A stretch of DNA of 64,000 nucleotides, taken from assembly GCA_014155875.1 (NCBI GenBank), contig JACEFZ010006318.1:988001-1052000 (forward strand), written 5' to 3'. Made by a program: the position numbers and the translations under genes. Source of the stretch: Cepaea nemoralis (lineage: Eukaryota; Mollusca; Gastropoda; Stylommatophora; Helicidae). Each line of letters starts with the position of its first letter. Positions within the stretch are counted from its first letter, which is position 1. The notes under the pieces are model-generated. The model was not told the DNA's origin. It worked only from the letters and a program-made list of their open reading frames with translations, and ran no database searches. This document shows, one piece after another, positions 1-11,955 of this stretch.

Positions 1-1040
1 AATGTGGCTTAGATATTAACATCTGTGGGGTAGTAAATGAGAATACCATATGAAATGGACTGAAATTGTGTCTAGGGTAAATAACTATTAGGTCCATCGG
101 GTTCGCCGCATAAAGGCAGTTGATCGAGACAGTTGATTTCCCAAAAGACTCCAGGAATAGAGTAGTTATTGGCTCTATTGAAGTAAGAATGGGGTTATGG
201 TCGATAGACTCCACCCCACTTTACAAGATAAACTACCTTCCTGAAGAATATAAACAGAGAATAGGTCACTTAACCACAGATCTCTATCAAGTTGTTATTC
301 TTGGATAAAATATCTGAGACTGTGTGTTGATCAACCTCCCACTGGATTCTCTGCACATATACAAATACAGTAGCACAGTTCTCTACAATAACAAACAGTG
401 TAACACTGGTCACTAGACAATGAAAACTCTCCTGACGAACATATATCTTTTATTACCAGACTCTCATAATCTGGAAGTACAAGACTCGGTCTCCACTACA
501 ATCTATCAAAACATCAAACAACAAATACATTCTCTAGTAATGCATTCAATTCTAATCTAACAACTCCCTCCTCCTCTTCTCTTCCCTGCACCTAAAAACC
601 AATCATAGATCAGGGATCTGACTGTTGATTGTATCCTTATGGTAACTCAGTTCTTGAAGTCACCAATATTCAAAATCAGGAGAATGTAGATTCACTCCAC
701 ACAGGGCTTCTCTACGCTGTCTTTATTCTCCCACAACAACAGTACTATGACGACTTCTGCTACTGTTATTACCAAACTCCTCTTCTGATTTACTACTGAA
801 ATAGATGGGCTCTCCCCATCCCAACTTGACCAAACACTACGATGTGCCACTGAGAAAAAACAAGGTTCTGTGGATACTGAACACGGTAATGGGGATCCGG
901 CTCATAGACGTTGATAACATACAGTCATAATTGACCAACAAAAGGAACTGTCCTCAATTGTCCCCTCGATAAAAATGATGATGGTCTGACTGAGTCTGGA
1001 CTACTCGATATGGAGTTGGTCTTGAGAGGAAAATATGTCT
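1..1040. other. Unassigned sequence
   Basis: I see no gene, repeat array or recognisable mobile element here. Reading frames are short and show no known motif. Part of 700-1040 on the minus strand may be an older copy of the decayed tandem unit that follows, because it has a similar local pattern, but the match is too weak to claim. Confidence 0.4.
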
Positions 1041-1890
1041 GCATAAAATAGGGATTTCACCCCTTGGTATTAATGTCCCTCATTCGGGAAAAGTGGAAGC
1101 ACGGACTCGCAACGACGTACTGGGGTTGTTGGTGAAGGAAGGACTCTCCCTGAGCATGGGCCATAGCTAGTTGAACCTCTCTAGGCGATCTCCCGAAAAT
1201 GGTAAGACTTGCATGCTTCATCGTTGACAAAGACGAAATCTCAAATGTCTCAGCACGACATTTAAACAAACCGGAGAAGCGTAGCTGGGTTCATATCTAA
1301 GTCAAATTATGATGACCTCTCATAAGGAAAGTACCATCCCCATCCGTGACTTTGGCAGACCTATAACTTCCATGATTCACCAGGAAGAATAAGAAGCCCC
1401 TCTCCCAACATTCTGGAACGAATAAAGCACAGACTCTCAACAAAGTCGCTGGGGTCTCCAGCGAACGAAGAACTCTCTATAAGTTGGTGTCATAGCTGGC
1501 TGAACATCGTTAGGCGGCCTCCCGTAATATAAATGGGTAACATGCTTCGTCCAAAGAAAAAGATGCATCCACAATATCGCAGTGGGACATTGTAACAACG
1601 GGAGGATCCGTACTGGTTTCATAGTTCACTCCATTAAGTATGACTGCTTCACATCGAGAGTAACCTCCAGTCCGTAAGCTGTTGCAGACTATAACCTCCC
1701 TGATATTACACGAAGAATATTAGTGACATCTCTCGTCAGACGCCAGTTATGAGTAGTTGAAGCTTTTCAATAGATGTCACCAGAATGGCCAAACCCAAAA
1801 AAGGAGATAACTCCGTCCGGAGTTTCTCACTGTTGCTAGAAGAAAAATAGGGGATTACTTCCCCCGCCTCCGATTCTTGGAAAAAATGCT
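1041..1890 (-). repeat. Decayed tandem duplication, about 330-bp unit
   Basis: Two neighbouring blocks, about 1041-1395 and 1396-1740, align over most of their length at an offset near 326-330 bp, and a third partial block lies at about 1842-1890. Read on the minus strand, both full blocks give similar broken peptides. One shared stretch contains DEAC followed by a conserved FRE/LRE-A element and the end piece ESVL; another frame gives GR-P-VQ-AM in both. Stop codons interrupt all frames, so this looks like a duplicated coding or retroelement segment that has decayed. I do not recognise the protein family. Confidence 0.45.
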
Positions 1891-3308
1891 GCTGGCCAGG
1901 AGTACTGAGTGGCGCATACTTTGTATATTAAAGCCAATAGTTGTTGACTCAGCTAAAATCAGCCAAGATCCAACCAAGATCCAGCTAAGCTGTCCCACGC
2001 CGCCTCAAATGTCTGCAAATCAAAATGACAAGCTATGAATATACTAGCTTATTACGCAGGTTCATAAGACTCACAGAGACAACAACAGAACATATAGGTA
2101 GAGGACAATCCCCATATCATGAAGTGGTATCACCTGTGCGCCTGTAACGTATGGGTTTATTTGGCGGGAAAGTGGGGCGGTAATCTGAACACTCTACCAA
2201 CCTCACTCTTCTACCTATACAACGAACAGGACATCACAGACACCAAATGGAGATATATTCTCCCATCATACAAACACTCCTCTATATGGGAGGACAACAA
2301 TCTGTTATCGAACATGACCGGGGGGGGGGGGGTGTGTGACTAAGGTCGGAGTTGTGGAAATATTGGCTCCAATGTCTTGTTATTTTGGCAAGCACACTGC
2401 ACGATTTACGGCAGGTAAAAATGAGTATTTAGGTATGTGAACCGTTCTCATAAATATAATTGAGCCACTGACATACCAGATCCACCAAATCCGACAAAAG
2501 CAATGGGGTGTCTTATCTAACTGTGTCCCCAGGCTGTCATACACACAAAATATATGTTCCGTCCCCGGCATATTCTGTACACAGATAAAGTAAAGATTCA
2601 CACACACAAGATATATATGCGTACAATATCTGAATCTTTAACAAAGGCATTATGTAACACCTGAATACTTTACCAAAAGTCCGGTAAAGATAGGCTCTTC
2701 CCTAATTGAGAGTGAACCAAAAGTGAAGATAGATTGAACTCTGCAGACACAGTACAGAATTTACAGAGACATCAAACTCTTCAAAAGAAGATGAAGCCGT
2801 AATCATAGCATGATAAGAAGGATAAGCATAGGAATATAGGACAGTGGTATAGACGTTCAAATCTCAGGCTGGCTTTCTTACAGAAGTAACGGTGCCGTAG
2901 CAAACTCCGCCAACATACATACATGACATGTAGTATTCCATCTCATATCAAACAAAGATTGTATTACATATCTAACACAAATCTTATCATTCAAAAAAAA
3001 ACCATATGTATGCTCACCAATGCAACATAGAGGCAAAAATTGCCCCACAATGGGCCTATACCCACTCCCTGAACAAATCACGTCTACATAGTTGGGACTT
3101 CCAGACTCAAGTGAAGCCCGGGAGTTTTACCAAACTATTCTAGTCTATTTGGAGCTCTAGCACAAGATTCCTCGCCTCGTTCTCACTCTGGCAGTCGTTA
3201 CCATATAAGGCAGCCGCCAGTCTCCCACACGTGAAATTCTTCTTTCCAAGAAAAGATATTTATAATCGTCTGCAAGCTGGAGTAAACTGGGACTATTATG
3301 TCACAACA

Positions 3309-3309
<1 letters not shown>
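1891..3309. other. Unassigned sequence with a G13 run
   Basis: No gene or known element is recognised. A run of 13 G lies at 2320-2332. Short open frames around 2119-2343, 2380-2607 and 2878-3081 have no motif that I can place and are probably chance frames. Confidence 0.4.
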
Positions 3310-3340
<31 letters not shown>

Positions 3341-3352
3341 AAAAAAAAAAAA
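3310..3352. repeat. Adjacent C21 and A22 homopolymers
   Basis: A run of 21 C (3310-3330) is followed directly by 22 A (3331-3352). The block sits exactly at the 5' boundary of the LINE fragment that follows. The A part may have expanded from a lysine-rich (AAA/AAG) stretch of the LINE reading frame just before its conserved MIIS motif. Confidence 0.85.
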
Positions 3353-4003
3353 CTATGATCATTAGTAGTGAAAAGGAAAGGTCATCAATGAACATCACAG
3401 TAAACGGGCAGATACTAGAACAAGTTACAAGTTTCTCTTATCCTGGACATATAATAGCAGATGATGGCAGAAGTGAAATGGAAATAAGGAGAATAGAAAT
3501 GGCCAAAAATGCTTTAAACGGCATGAAATCAGTATTAACATCTAGAGAGATTAATAGCGCATTAAAAATGAGAATTGCCAAATGCTACGTATATTCAACG
3601 CTACTGTTTGCTCGGAAGCCTGGGCATTAAACAAGCAACTAGAAAGTCGCATAGAAGCTCTGGACAGACGAATAAGTCGTATTTCATGGAAACAAAAACA
3701 ATCAAATGCAGAGGTCCTAGAAAAACTGGGAATGAAGAGAGAGTTGATGAAATAAATAAAGAGAAGACAAGTGAAGTATTTTGGCCACGTTAAAAGACAT
3801 GATACTCTTATAAAAACCATACAGGAAGGCAAGGTTGAGGGCAAGCGAGCAAGAGGTAGACAACGATACAAGAGGGAGGATAACATCAAGAGGTGGACGA
3901 ACATCAGCCTGACAGAATGTACATTCAAGGCGAGAGACAGACAGTGTTGGAGATCCATTGCAGCCAACCTTCATTGCGGAGATGGCACCTGATTGATTGA
4001 TTG
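3353..4003 (+). pseudogene. LINE 'A' 3' fragment (reverse transcriptase C-terminal region)
   Basis: This is a 5'-truncated non-LTR retrotransposon. The frame from about 3355 encodes the post-catalytic part of a LINE protein: an MxISxE element, the conserved 'SYPGHII' version of the YLG motif, then LLFGSEAW after correcting a one-base loss near 3611. Further on come SRISWKQKQSNAEVLEKLG, VKYFGHVKRH and a GKRARGR block. A premature TAA lies near 3750. The copy ends in a (GATT)n tail at 3991-4003, which defines its 3' end and orientation. The C-terminal architecture resembles RTE/CR1-type animal LINEs; the exact clade is not certain. Three other fragments of this family lie at 47824-48120, 52754-52875 and 54136-54420. 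Confidence 0.85.
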
Positions 4004-4108
4004 CCTTCTTCGTACCCCGTTCACAACTAAACGTGCCCTCCTGCACGCGCCCAGCGATAATCACCTCTTTCTTTGAATCAAATACATTGGGCTGGAGTCG
4101 CCTGTCTC

Positions 4109-6110
4109 TAGTTAGTTAGTCGACAGATTATCCTCAATCCTCATTGCACATCGAACCATTCAGTCCATAAGTGCTCGGATCCCCTCCTCAGCAAAATCCG
4201 CAGCGTGTAGCGGCTAACGACGCCAGTTCTGTGTTGGTTTATCAATCTTCTTTGGCTTCCTGCGTAGTGTTCTTGTTTGGCCACCCCTCTTTTAATTTGC
4301 TGTTCTCGCAGTCTGACCATGGTTGTAGATTCACAGTCATCACTTGGTTCTCGCAAAAGTCTTACTTCTCGAAGAGCATTCAGAATGTCAGCCTGGTCCA
4401 TGGCGCGTCCGCCCTCCACAGTAGCCTTACCTTCGAGCTTGTCAGCCCGCTTATTTCCTTGTACTCCCGCATGCCCTGGCACGAAGATGAAACTAATCTT
4501 TGCCAGCCGAGGCCGCTCCAGAGACAGCAACCATTCTCTTCGGATCGACCCCTCCTCTATCCTCTTGATCATGTTCATTGAGTCGCGAAGGAAACATGCC
4601 CTAGTGAATGTCTGTGTCTCGAGCCATGTTATTGCTTTACTTACTGCCATGACTTCCATAGTCAGGCTACTTGTGGTCTCAGTGAAAGCACCAGAGTCCT
4701 CCTTCACAATTCTCCCTCCGGCCTGAGCCGTAAAGGCCCATGAGATTCTCACATGTCGGACGACTGACCCATCTGTGTAAATCACCGTCTAGCGAATTCT
4801 CGAAAATCAACGCTTGTACTTCAGCCTCCACAGCAGCCGGATTTTCTTGTCTGCATTTTCTATCTAGCTGGATGCAAACTGAAAAGGATGTGCAGAAATC
4901 TGTTGGCACTTGTACCCACTCCTCGCCAGGTTCTAAGTCCTCAAGTGAACACACCTGTTGAAGAATGTCTTCGGCTTGACCCATCCACGACCGTCCTCTT
5001 TTTAACCTGCTGCCCTTCACCTTCATAATTTCACTATGCAGTGGATGTTGTGTGTTTGCGTTAACTCTGAGGTAGGCGCGTGCTCTGCAAACTTGTATTC
5101 TGTCTTCAATGGTTGGAAAATCAAGAAGGTAGCGCATCGCCCTGCATGCTGTATCTCTTGTACATCCAAGAATAATGCGCATAGCTTCATTCTGTATCCT
5201 TTCCATCCTTTCTATCTGCTTACGGCTGAGAGTCAGGATTGCCATCGCATACTCAAAAACAGACATGACCAGCCCCTCGTATAGAAGACATAGATGGCGC
5301 TGCTCACAGTTTGCTGCCGCCATCACCCGCATCGCAGCCAAACCCCGCTTGGCCTTTGTTATCACCTGGTCTATGTGCTCATTATAAGCAAGGCTTCGAT
5401 CAAACCGTATCCCCAGGTAATTCATTGCCTGCGTTCTTTCCACCGTCTCTGAACACAGCTTTACAGTTGGTGTTGGAGTGTTGACAATATGATTATTCAA
5501 CGAGAACCAAGTCACTGTTGCCTTTGTTGGGTTGACCTTTGCCCCAGCTTCAATCACACCAAGTACTTATGCGATTGAGTTCGGTTTGTAGTTCCACAGG
5601 CAACCTATCTCTATCCTTACCCTGCCGATACACTAAAACATCGTCGGAATATGACAATGTCCTACCAGGTCCAGTGATCTGCTCACTGGTGATTCTCACA
5701 GTGTAGGCGTTCAACAGTACCGGAGATAATGGTGATCCCTGTAGTAGGCCAGGATATATTGTTGTTGGTTCCGAAGTCCAGCTGCCACATCTAAAAACTA
5801 CTTTCCGTTGGAAGAAGGCTGCAGCGATCCAACTAAGGAGGAATGGACTTATTTTAAGTTCAAGAAGCTGAAGCATTAAAAGAATCCAATGGTACTGTTG
5901 TACGCGTCCTCAAGATCAATCGCTGCAGCAAAGGTTTCAATTCTTGAGTGGAAACCTTCATAGACATCATGGGCAAAAACTGCTGCATTGGTCCAGGTTT
6001 CTCTGTTTGGACGGTACCCACCCAGGGTAGGTGGGAAAACACCTTGCCCCTCTAGCTGGCTTGATATTTCTGCCTGTCTCTGTTGCTGAGAGCCTCTCTC
6101 TCTCCGCTCC
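4109..6110 (-). pseudogene. LINE 'B-prime' copy 1 (reverse transcriptase plus RNase H), broken
   Basis: Minus-strand copy beginning with an (ACTA)n tail at 4109-4120. Reading from the 5' side, it holds reverse transcriptase motif A (AAIDLEDAYN) near 5905-5935, then LLQGSPLSPVL, then YSDDVLV, where the catalytic pair is intact but Ala is replaced by Ser. A long connection region follows and then RNase H with YTDGS, an active-site Glu in TMEVMAV and GHAGVQGN near the end. Frame breaks are visible near 5870, at 5555 (one extra base) and near 4785 (about 8 bases missing compared with the copy at 49796-51515). RNase H after the reverse transcriptase is typical of I/Nimb-type LINEs. The 5' end fades near 6110. 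Confidence 0.88.
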
Positions 6111-6339
6111 CGTAAGGCGCCTTATATTACCACAAGCGAATGTTGCTATCGTTTGACTGCAGAGAGGCTGTAATTGGGGGAGACATTTTCCGATCGCGTC
6201 TATAACTACATTGTGGTGATTCGAACATTCAGCGGCGTCCCCAGCTTAGATGCTCACAATGTTAATATGTAATCTTCCCTCGTGATAACAAAAACCATAA
6301 CTTCCGGAATGAATAAGTTAGAGAGTCAGTAAGCGACCA

Positions 6340-6600
6340 TTTTGACACACCTTGGGCTACTCTGGTGGTGCTACTCCCATATTTTTATAGACCAATCTGC
6401 ACTTCAGGGGTGATATGGTCAATACCACGCCTGCCTTCTTCACTTTTCGAGACATTATCTGGTACCTTGTTTTAGGTTCGCCTGACCAGGCAGCCCAGAT
6501 CAATTTTAAAAATCGACCTTGATGAGAATTCAAGCTCACGACCACGGGTCGACAGGCAAGCTGCTAGTCACTCTGCGACCGCTGTTCCCTTCCGTAGTAA
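6340..6600 (-). mobile_element. SINE family 2 copy (minus)
   Basis: The minus strand carries the family-2 body found repeatedly in this window: a tRNA-like head at the high-coordinate end, a run like TTTTTAAAAATCGA, and a core resembling 'ggtacCAgGAAatg' and 'aaaAATATGGG'. A better preserved plus-strand copy is at 40221-40475. Confidence 0.6.
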
Positions 6601-7244
6601 AGAGGATGCACAAATATTGTATATGATTTAAGGTAGACAACTTGGTATTTTAAAACGGTCAGCAATTATTTCACGCTTAAATTCCTTGAAATATATTTTA
6701 GACTCGGTACAACCTGGGAACCAGGGTCATAAAGAAATTTCAACATAGGCATATGTGTGCGTGCGTGCGTGCCTGCGTGCGTGCGTGCGTGCGTGTGTGT
6801 GTGTGTGTTACACCGAGAGGTTTATGGCGCCCGTACTTAATCTTCCTGTGTATTGGCGGTAGAGTAGTGGGCTAATTCCACACACCGGACACTTGGACTT
6901 ATGGTTCAGAAATCAGTGGCAAACCATTGATTGCAAAATTGTCTAGAAAATCAATGCGGTGGATCGTACCGTCCTTCGGAGAACATGTATCATGTGTATC
7001 CAAGACGATCAACCTAATAATTACAGCACCCATAGATTGGTTTATAAAACGGTGGGGCTAGCACCATGTACTAAATACCTAAGTAGAATTTTATACATAG
7101 TGTTTACTTTACAATAGATAATGCGTATACAGTGCAAACCTTAAGGCCATCTCGGATGTGGCGACTTTCTTTTGTGAAAATCAATTTGTTTATTCCCGAA
7201 AATTTTTCTTCTTTGTCTCTTGTCTCTTATACGAGGAATTTTTT
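6601..7244. other. Mostly unassigned; GT/GTGC microsatellite at 6751-6808
   Basis: A mixed (GTGC)n and (GT)n microsatellite occupies about 6751-6808. The rest has no recognised gene. The stretch 6840-7060 contains tRNA-like and SINE-like pieces too diverged to assign. Confidence 0.5.
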
Positions 7245-7256
7245 ATAATAAGAACT

Positions 7257-7395
7257 TCTTCTTCTTCGTTCATCCGGAGTTTTTTTTCCGGATGTGATTG
7301 CGTTGTGCCTGTTTACAGCAGAGCTGCGTTCTTGCCCCGTTAGGCCGACACATCCGACTTCTGCGGGCATTTGTTGACCGGGTTAACCTTCCCGG
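7257..7395 (-). mobile_element. SINE family 4 copy with GAA tail and 12-bp target duplication
   Basis: A 139-bp minus-strand element flanked by perfect direct repeats of ATAATAAGAACT at 7245-7256 and 7396-7407. Read on the minus strand it begins CCGGGAAGGTTAACCCGG, continues with a block ending near AATCACATCCGG, and finishes in a short (GAA)n tail. The target duplication and 3' tail identify it as a retroposed element. Related copies are at 13418-13765, 23235-23399 and 27653-27725. Confidence 0.85.
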
Positions 7396-7486
7396 ATAAT
7401 AAGAACTATTTCTTGGGTCCCAGATGAGTTCGCCTTACCAGGTGTGCACTGTATATGGTTCTTCAATTTTCATCGTCATTGCTGAA

Positions 7487-7707
7487 TTAACATATTCGGT
7501 GCCACATAAATAAAATATCAAGTTTGAACCGAACATGGTACACAACCAAATGAGCAAACATTACTATTATAATGTAAATGTCCGTTAATCGAGAACTGAA
7601 ATTGCGGAAGATACAATGAAACAAACAGTATGTCGTTATATCGTCTTTCTGTACAAATCGCAGCTAAAATTTGGCGGTATATTATTCTTCGTCACTGAAT
7701 CAGTTAA
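7487..7707. mobile_element. TTAA-flanked inverted-repeat element (MITE), copy 1
   Basis: A 221-bp segment bounded by TTAA at 7487-7490 and 7704-7707. Its ends are imperfect inverted repeats: the left end is CATATTCGGTG and the right end read in reverse is CTGATTCAGTG. The interior matches copies at 14395 and 23191, with shared blocks near GGTACACAA, ATGTCCGTT and TTGCGGAAGAT. TTAA targets with short inverted ends are characteristic of piggyBac-type non-autonomous elements. It has no coding capacity. Confidence 0.65.
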
Positions 7708-8148
7708 GACGCTATCTTCTTTTCTCGACTTACACATTTAAATAGCCATAGACAGTGTGGGTTACTTTTGCAACCATTGGGAATGTTTAACCTGTTGATT
7801 TTCCACACAATTTGTTCTGTGTTGTCGTGCAATTGGTTAATAATCATTTGAAAAGCACACATATATTTGTGTGTAATAGTGCCGCAGTATACGAATTTGG
7901 AACACCAGCAAAGATCCAGTTGTGTGTATACCGAGTTGCAAATGCTACAAATATTCATTTTGTAACTGCTGTGGTTTTCCCATGTTGCCCGGGAGCGATA
8001 TATGCAGCCTGCTGTTTTCTATTTCTTACTATAGAGGGATTTTCAATGTGCACACGGGACCTCCGAGTTTTTCATCCGTCTCAGAAAAGGCCAGACGTCC
8101 ACTCACTTACTCTAAGATCATTACTGTTTAAACCATTTTTGGTAGGTT

Positions 8149-8240
8149 AGCATGGCCGAATTGATAAGAGCGCATGCTCTTAAACTTCCTGTGTGCTGAT
8201 GCCGAGGTAGCGGGTTCATACCCTACGCCGAACAGCTGGA
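8149..8240 (+). mobile_element. tRNA-derived SINE head
   Basis: The stretch resembles a tRNA with internal promoter boxes: a box A-like TGGCCGAATTGATAAGAGC and a box B-like GGGTTCATACCC. The acceptor and anticodon stems do not fold cleanly and there is no nearby T-run terminator, so a SINE head is more likely than a working tRNA gene. Confidence 0.45.
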
Positions 8241-8735
8241 CTACCATTTTGACTTCTCGTCCTTGACTTGGGAACGTAAATTACAAGTACCTCTGAAGTC
8301 GGAGTGGGTTTGCCATGCAAAATACCAGTCCAGTGCACTAGAAGTAGTAGACGTATATGAGCTACGCTTGAGTTCAAGACGAGCGAACAAATACAAAATT
8401 GTTGTATCCACGCAACAGAGATGTTGAAATGAACCGGGTGTATACCAGTTAGAAACTGGTAGCATAGCATCTGAGCCACTCCGCTCCAGTATTCTGTTGC
8501 TACAGTTATATCCAGTGACTGAAATCCCCTGTTGTGTCTCCATACTGAAATTGTAAAGGGTTCTGTCTGTCCAATAACCACAAGAGCTATTTGAAGGGTC
8601 TCCCATGGTGGACAGGTCAAGGGTTAGAAACCAGATGAAGGAGACACAAACCTGATGCCTTGTTGATAGACAGGGACAGGCAAACTCCAGGAAAAAATGC
8701 TTGACGAAACAGTGCAACTTATTAACTTGTTTCAT
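8216..8735 (-). other. Unrecognised open frame, possibly an exon
   Basis: Two overlapping minus-strand frames of 134 and 164 codons stay open. The longer contains a hydrophobic segment near its start and several Cys residues with N-glycosylation-like sites (NSS, NFS, NCS) around GDPSNSSCGYWTDRT. I recognise no family. It may be a host exon or part of an unknown repeat; its 3' end overlaps the tRNA-derived sequence, which argues against a host gene. Confidence 0.2.
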
Positions 8736-8764
8736 GATGGCAGAAGAAAATGATATCTAACACT

Positions 8765-8935
8765 AAACTCTAACACCAAAGTTGGTTGCTTGTCTTTTAC
8801 AGGAAGTCGCAGTCAACCCCAGGTTTTATTGGCTGTTTATGATTTTCAAGACAGTTTTACGTTCATTAATTTGCCAGTGATTTCTGAACACTCGACACTC
8901 ATACCATTATGAAAATCATCGCAAAGCTTCTGTTC
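8765..8935 (-). mobile_element. SINE family 1 fragment (minus)
   Basis: The minus strand matches the family-1 body seen complete at 49293-49530: the 3' end CTGTAAAGGATATG is diverged here, preceded by a GTTGACTGCGACxTCCTGTAA-like block and a GGCAAAxTAxTGAACG block, with the TTCAGAA motif diverged. Confidence 0.6.
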
Positions 8936-9640
8936 CACAAAAGCTCGCAGCTGACTACCAAGCTGACTTCTACTCCTGGGCTACAAATGTCGTCATAGCA
9001 TCACTAGAAAGCTACATGTGTGTTATTGTAATAAACCCTCTCCCTCTATCCCCCCCCCCGTACTACCCATCTCTATTACACCCACACACAGTACACAGAC
9101 ACCAGTCGTACCAGCCTTGTTTGTGCGCACACCTACCAACGCTGTGGTCTGGAATTCAAATCCTAACATTGACATAATGTGATTTTTAAAAAAATTTTAA
9201 AGGTTAGTGCTTGGGGTTGACTCAGTCTGGTAAACTGTGTACCAAATAAAAGCTCTCGTATGCCGCGAAAAACAGCGCTGAAGAGTGGCAAGAGGAGCTG
9301 GCGAACGAATCCTAGCTCACACATCACGTGCGGCGGTTGTTATTCCACGTTAAGTCACGAAGTTCACACACACACACACACACACACACACATAAGGGGT
9401 GAAATAAGACACTAAGCAAGAGCAGTCTGTGGCGACTGCTTGGGCAAGCGGTTATTATTGCCCATGCCTATATCAAAACCATGCGCCCATATACTAGTAA
9501 TAGTTGTACGTGTCGCAAAATGGAAGTCTAGAGACACAGAACATGTGATTATGTCATAACATTGTGTATGTGTGTTCGCGTGTGTAGGTAGGTATGCAGA
9601 CATGCAGGTAGGAAGCCAGACAACCAGCCATCAGCAAAGA
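8936..9640. other. Unassigned; CA microsatellite at 9365-9392
   Basis: No gene is recognised. A (CA)14 tract occupies 9365-9392, and a C9 run lies near 9051-9059. Confidence 0.6.
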
Positions 9641-9652
9641 CAGACAGACAAG

Positions 9653-9673
9653 ACGGAAAGACAAGACAAGACA

Positions 9674-9744
<71 letters not shown>
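9653..9744 (+). repeat. (ACAAG)n then (ACAG)n microsatellite
   Basis: Short ACAAG pentamers at about 9653-9677 run into about 17 near-perfect ACAG tetramers ending at 9744. Open frames across it (DRQTDRQT and VCLSVCLS types) are consequences of the repeat. Confidence 0.95.
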
Positions 9745-10499
9745 TAGAGGACTTGCTAAGAGATTTTCTGGCACTCAGAGTTTGGCCTGTGTCGTCCTTC
9801 GAGTCCAGGTGACGTATAGTAAAAGAAAACACCCCACCTCAATGTATGTTCCAATACAAGACCACCGTGCCGGCAGGCAAATGTTATGGGCTAGCTATTG
9901 CACTCCTGCGTTCCCCACGTTTACCTGCAGGCACACATAAACAAGTGCAAGTTGGTGCGTAGAAAAACAAACCCTCCCCTGCCATTTCTGCACGCATACG
10001 CGCCCGCACACACTACATAAAAACACCCGACGCACTATTGCTCAAATATTCGCATGATGTCATGTTTTTTAAACACCCGCACGCACGTACACACTCCCGT
10101 ACATATACACACTGTCTTATATTCATGACACGTCCACTTAAGACGGTTCTTGTCGTAGTAACGATAGCTTACATGTCACATTTGGCAGATAGATTCTGGC
10201 GCAGTATCCTGTTTTTGTTTTTGTCTTCTCTTCTGTGACCTAGTTTACCGTTGGTTACAGTGCCTCACAGTGGAAAGTACAATTTGCAGCACTGCCGGTT
10301 GAAGGTCGGGTCATGGATTCTGAGAGCGGCGTAAATAGACCGAAGCAGACAGTTGGCTTGTCTGCTTGCTCGACGAGTAGGGAAAACGTGGGTGTGTGAC
10401 ATTTAGTAATGAGTTGCCGATGCTTATTTATGGAATTGATGAGTGATCTGGTAACACTTTCAGCTGTCAGCAAATCTGTTGTCTTCTCTGTCTGCATTT
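9745..10499. other. Unassigned sequence
   Basis: No gene, RNA or repeat family is recognised. The stretch 9980-10120 is CA-rich and contains degenerate ACAC and GCAC runs. Confidence 0.5.
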
Positions 10500-10690
10500 A
10501 AACACAAACGCCTCAAACAATTGGTTGCGCAATTTATTGCCTGGCATATTTCGCTAGTCTCATCGGGTGCATACTGCAGAATCATGACTCATATGAAGTG
10601 AATAGATGAATCATAATCATATTTTACTGAAATACAATACACACAAAGTCACGGATACTGTTTGAATGTGGAGTATTTGTTATCTCTACC
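10500..10690 (+). repeat. Dispersed repeat R6, copy 1
   Basis: This stretch shares the block ATTTATTGCCTG, then CATAxTTCGCT, then GCATACTGCAGAAT with copies at 12950-13240 (+) and 22045-22260 (-). Similarity continues for about 150-200 bp. No terminal repeats or tail were identified, so the element class is unknown. Confidence 0.6.
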
Positions 10691-11010
10691 GTAATCGTGT
10701 ATTCACTATAAAGTCTTTCTGTCTGCATAAATCAGGATATAGACTCCTAATTGCAGATGCCTCGGCGTATTTGAGTAATCGATTATGGTTAGTCTAATAT
10801 AGTGTACAAAGCAAAGGCGTTTCTTAGCGAACGAAAGAAGAAGAACTAAACTACAATTCTTGAGAGTTAGGGATGAAAACAAAGACAAACAATCTGTTGC
10901 TTACAACAGAGCTTTTCGCTTTAAATAGCAGACGATGGCAAGTTTACGGGGGAAAAAAATAAAAGTTTAACAGCTGCAAAAATGTCCTATGGACTTTGAT
11001 GTTGATATTG
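10691..11010. other. Unassigned, weakly similar to R6 downstream sequence
   Basis: A block at about 10710-10830 (CTTTCTGTCTGCATAAA onward) resembles 13136-13210, so the dispersed repeat R6 may extend to here. Nothing else is recognised. Confidence 0.4.
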
Positions 11011-11011
11011 T

Positions 11012-11140
<129 letters not shown>

Positions 11141-11359
11141 GATGTCAAGCTGTGGGGTGTAGGCCATACGCACTTCCACTCACAAGTGATGCCACTCCAT
11201 TTACAACGAGCACTTGTAGATATATCTACATGCATCACTTATTTACAATGAGCATAAATAGAGATATTGGTATTCAATGTTAGCCTTTACCAAACACCAA
11301 CCTCATAAACCCATTGAATTCGATGAAGTGGTTCACAAACCGGCAGATTTGACAAGGAA

Positions 11360-11955
11360 AGCTCTGATTTAGTGAGATTAAAAATTAAAGAAATATCTGA
11401 GTTATTCTGAGACAGGAAGAATAGGAAAATCTGAGTTAGTTTCAGATAGAAAGGATAGAAAAATCTGAGTTAGTCTGAGATAAAAAGGAAAGGAAAATCT
11501 AAAATGGAAAAGATAGGACAATCTCAGTCAGTCTGAGATATAAAGGAAGAAAAATCTAGTTAGTCTGAGACATAACGGAAAGGAAAGTCTGAGATAGAAA
11601 GGAAAAGAAAATATGAGTTAGTCTGAGAAATAAAGGATAGAAAAATCTGCGTTACTCTGAGATGGAAAGGATATTAACATCTGAGTTAGTGTGAGATATA
11701 AAGGACATTACAATCTGGGCTAATCTGAGATGTAAAGGATAGGACATGAGTTAGTCTGAGAGATAAAGGATAGAAAAATCTGATTTGGTCTGAGATATAA
11801 AGGACATACAAATCTGGGATAGTCTGAGATGGAGGAGAATAGAAAAATCTGACAACCTGAGATGGAAAGGATATAAACATATGAGTTAACCTGATCTGGA
11901 AAGGACAGGACAGTCTGAGTGAGTCTGAGATGGAAAGGAAAGGAAAATGCTGCTT
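11360..11955 (+). repeat. Degenerate minisatellite, about 39-bp unit
   Basis: Roughly 14-15 imperfect units run head to tail. The core is AATCTGAGTTAGTCTGAGAT followed by an A/G-rich stretch such as AAAGGATAGA. Unit length varies by several bases and units differ by many substitutions, so the array is old. Minus-strand frames of 64 and 81 codons across it are not genes. Confidence 0.85.

Noticed and set aside
4171..4726. Plus-strand frames of 136 and 149 codons
   Set aside because: They are antisense shadows of the LINE B-prime coding strand.
8149..8235. Functional tRNA gene
   Set aside because: The stems do not pair well and no terminator follows; it fits a SINE head better.
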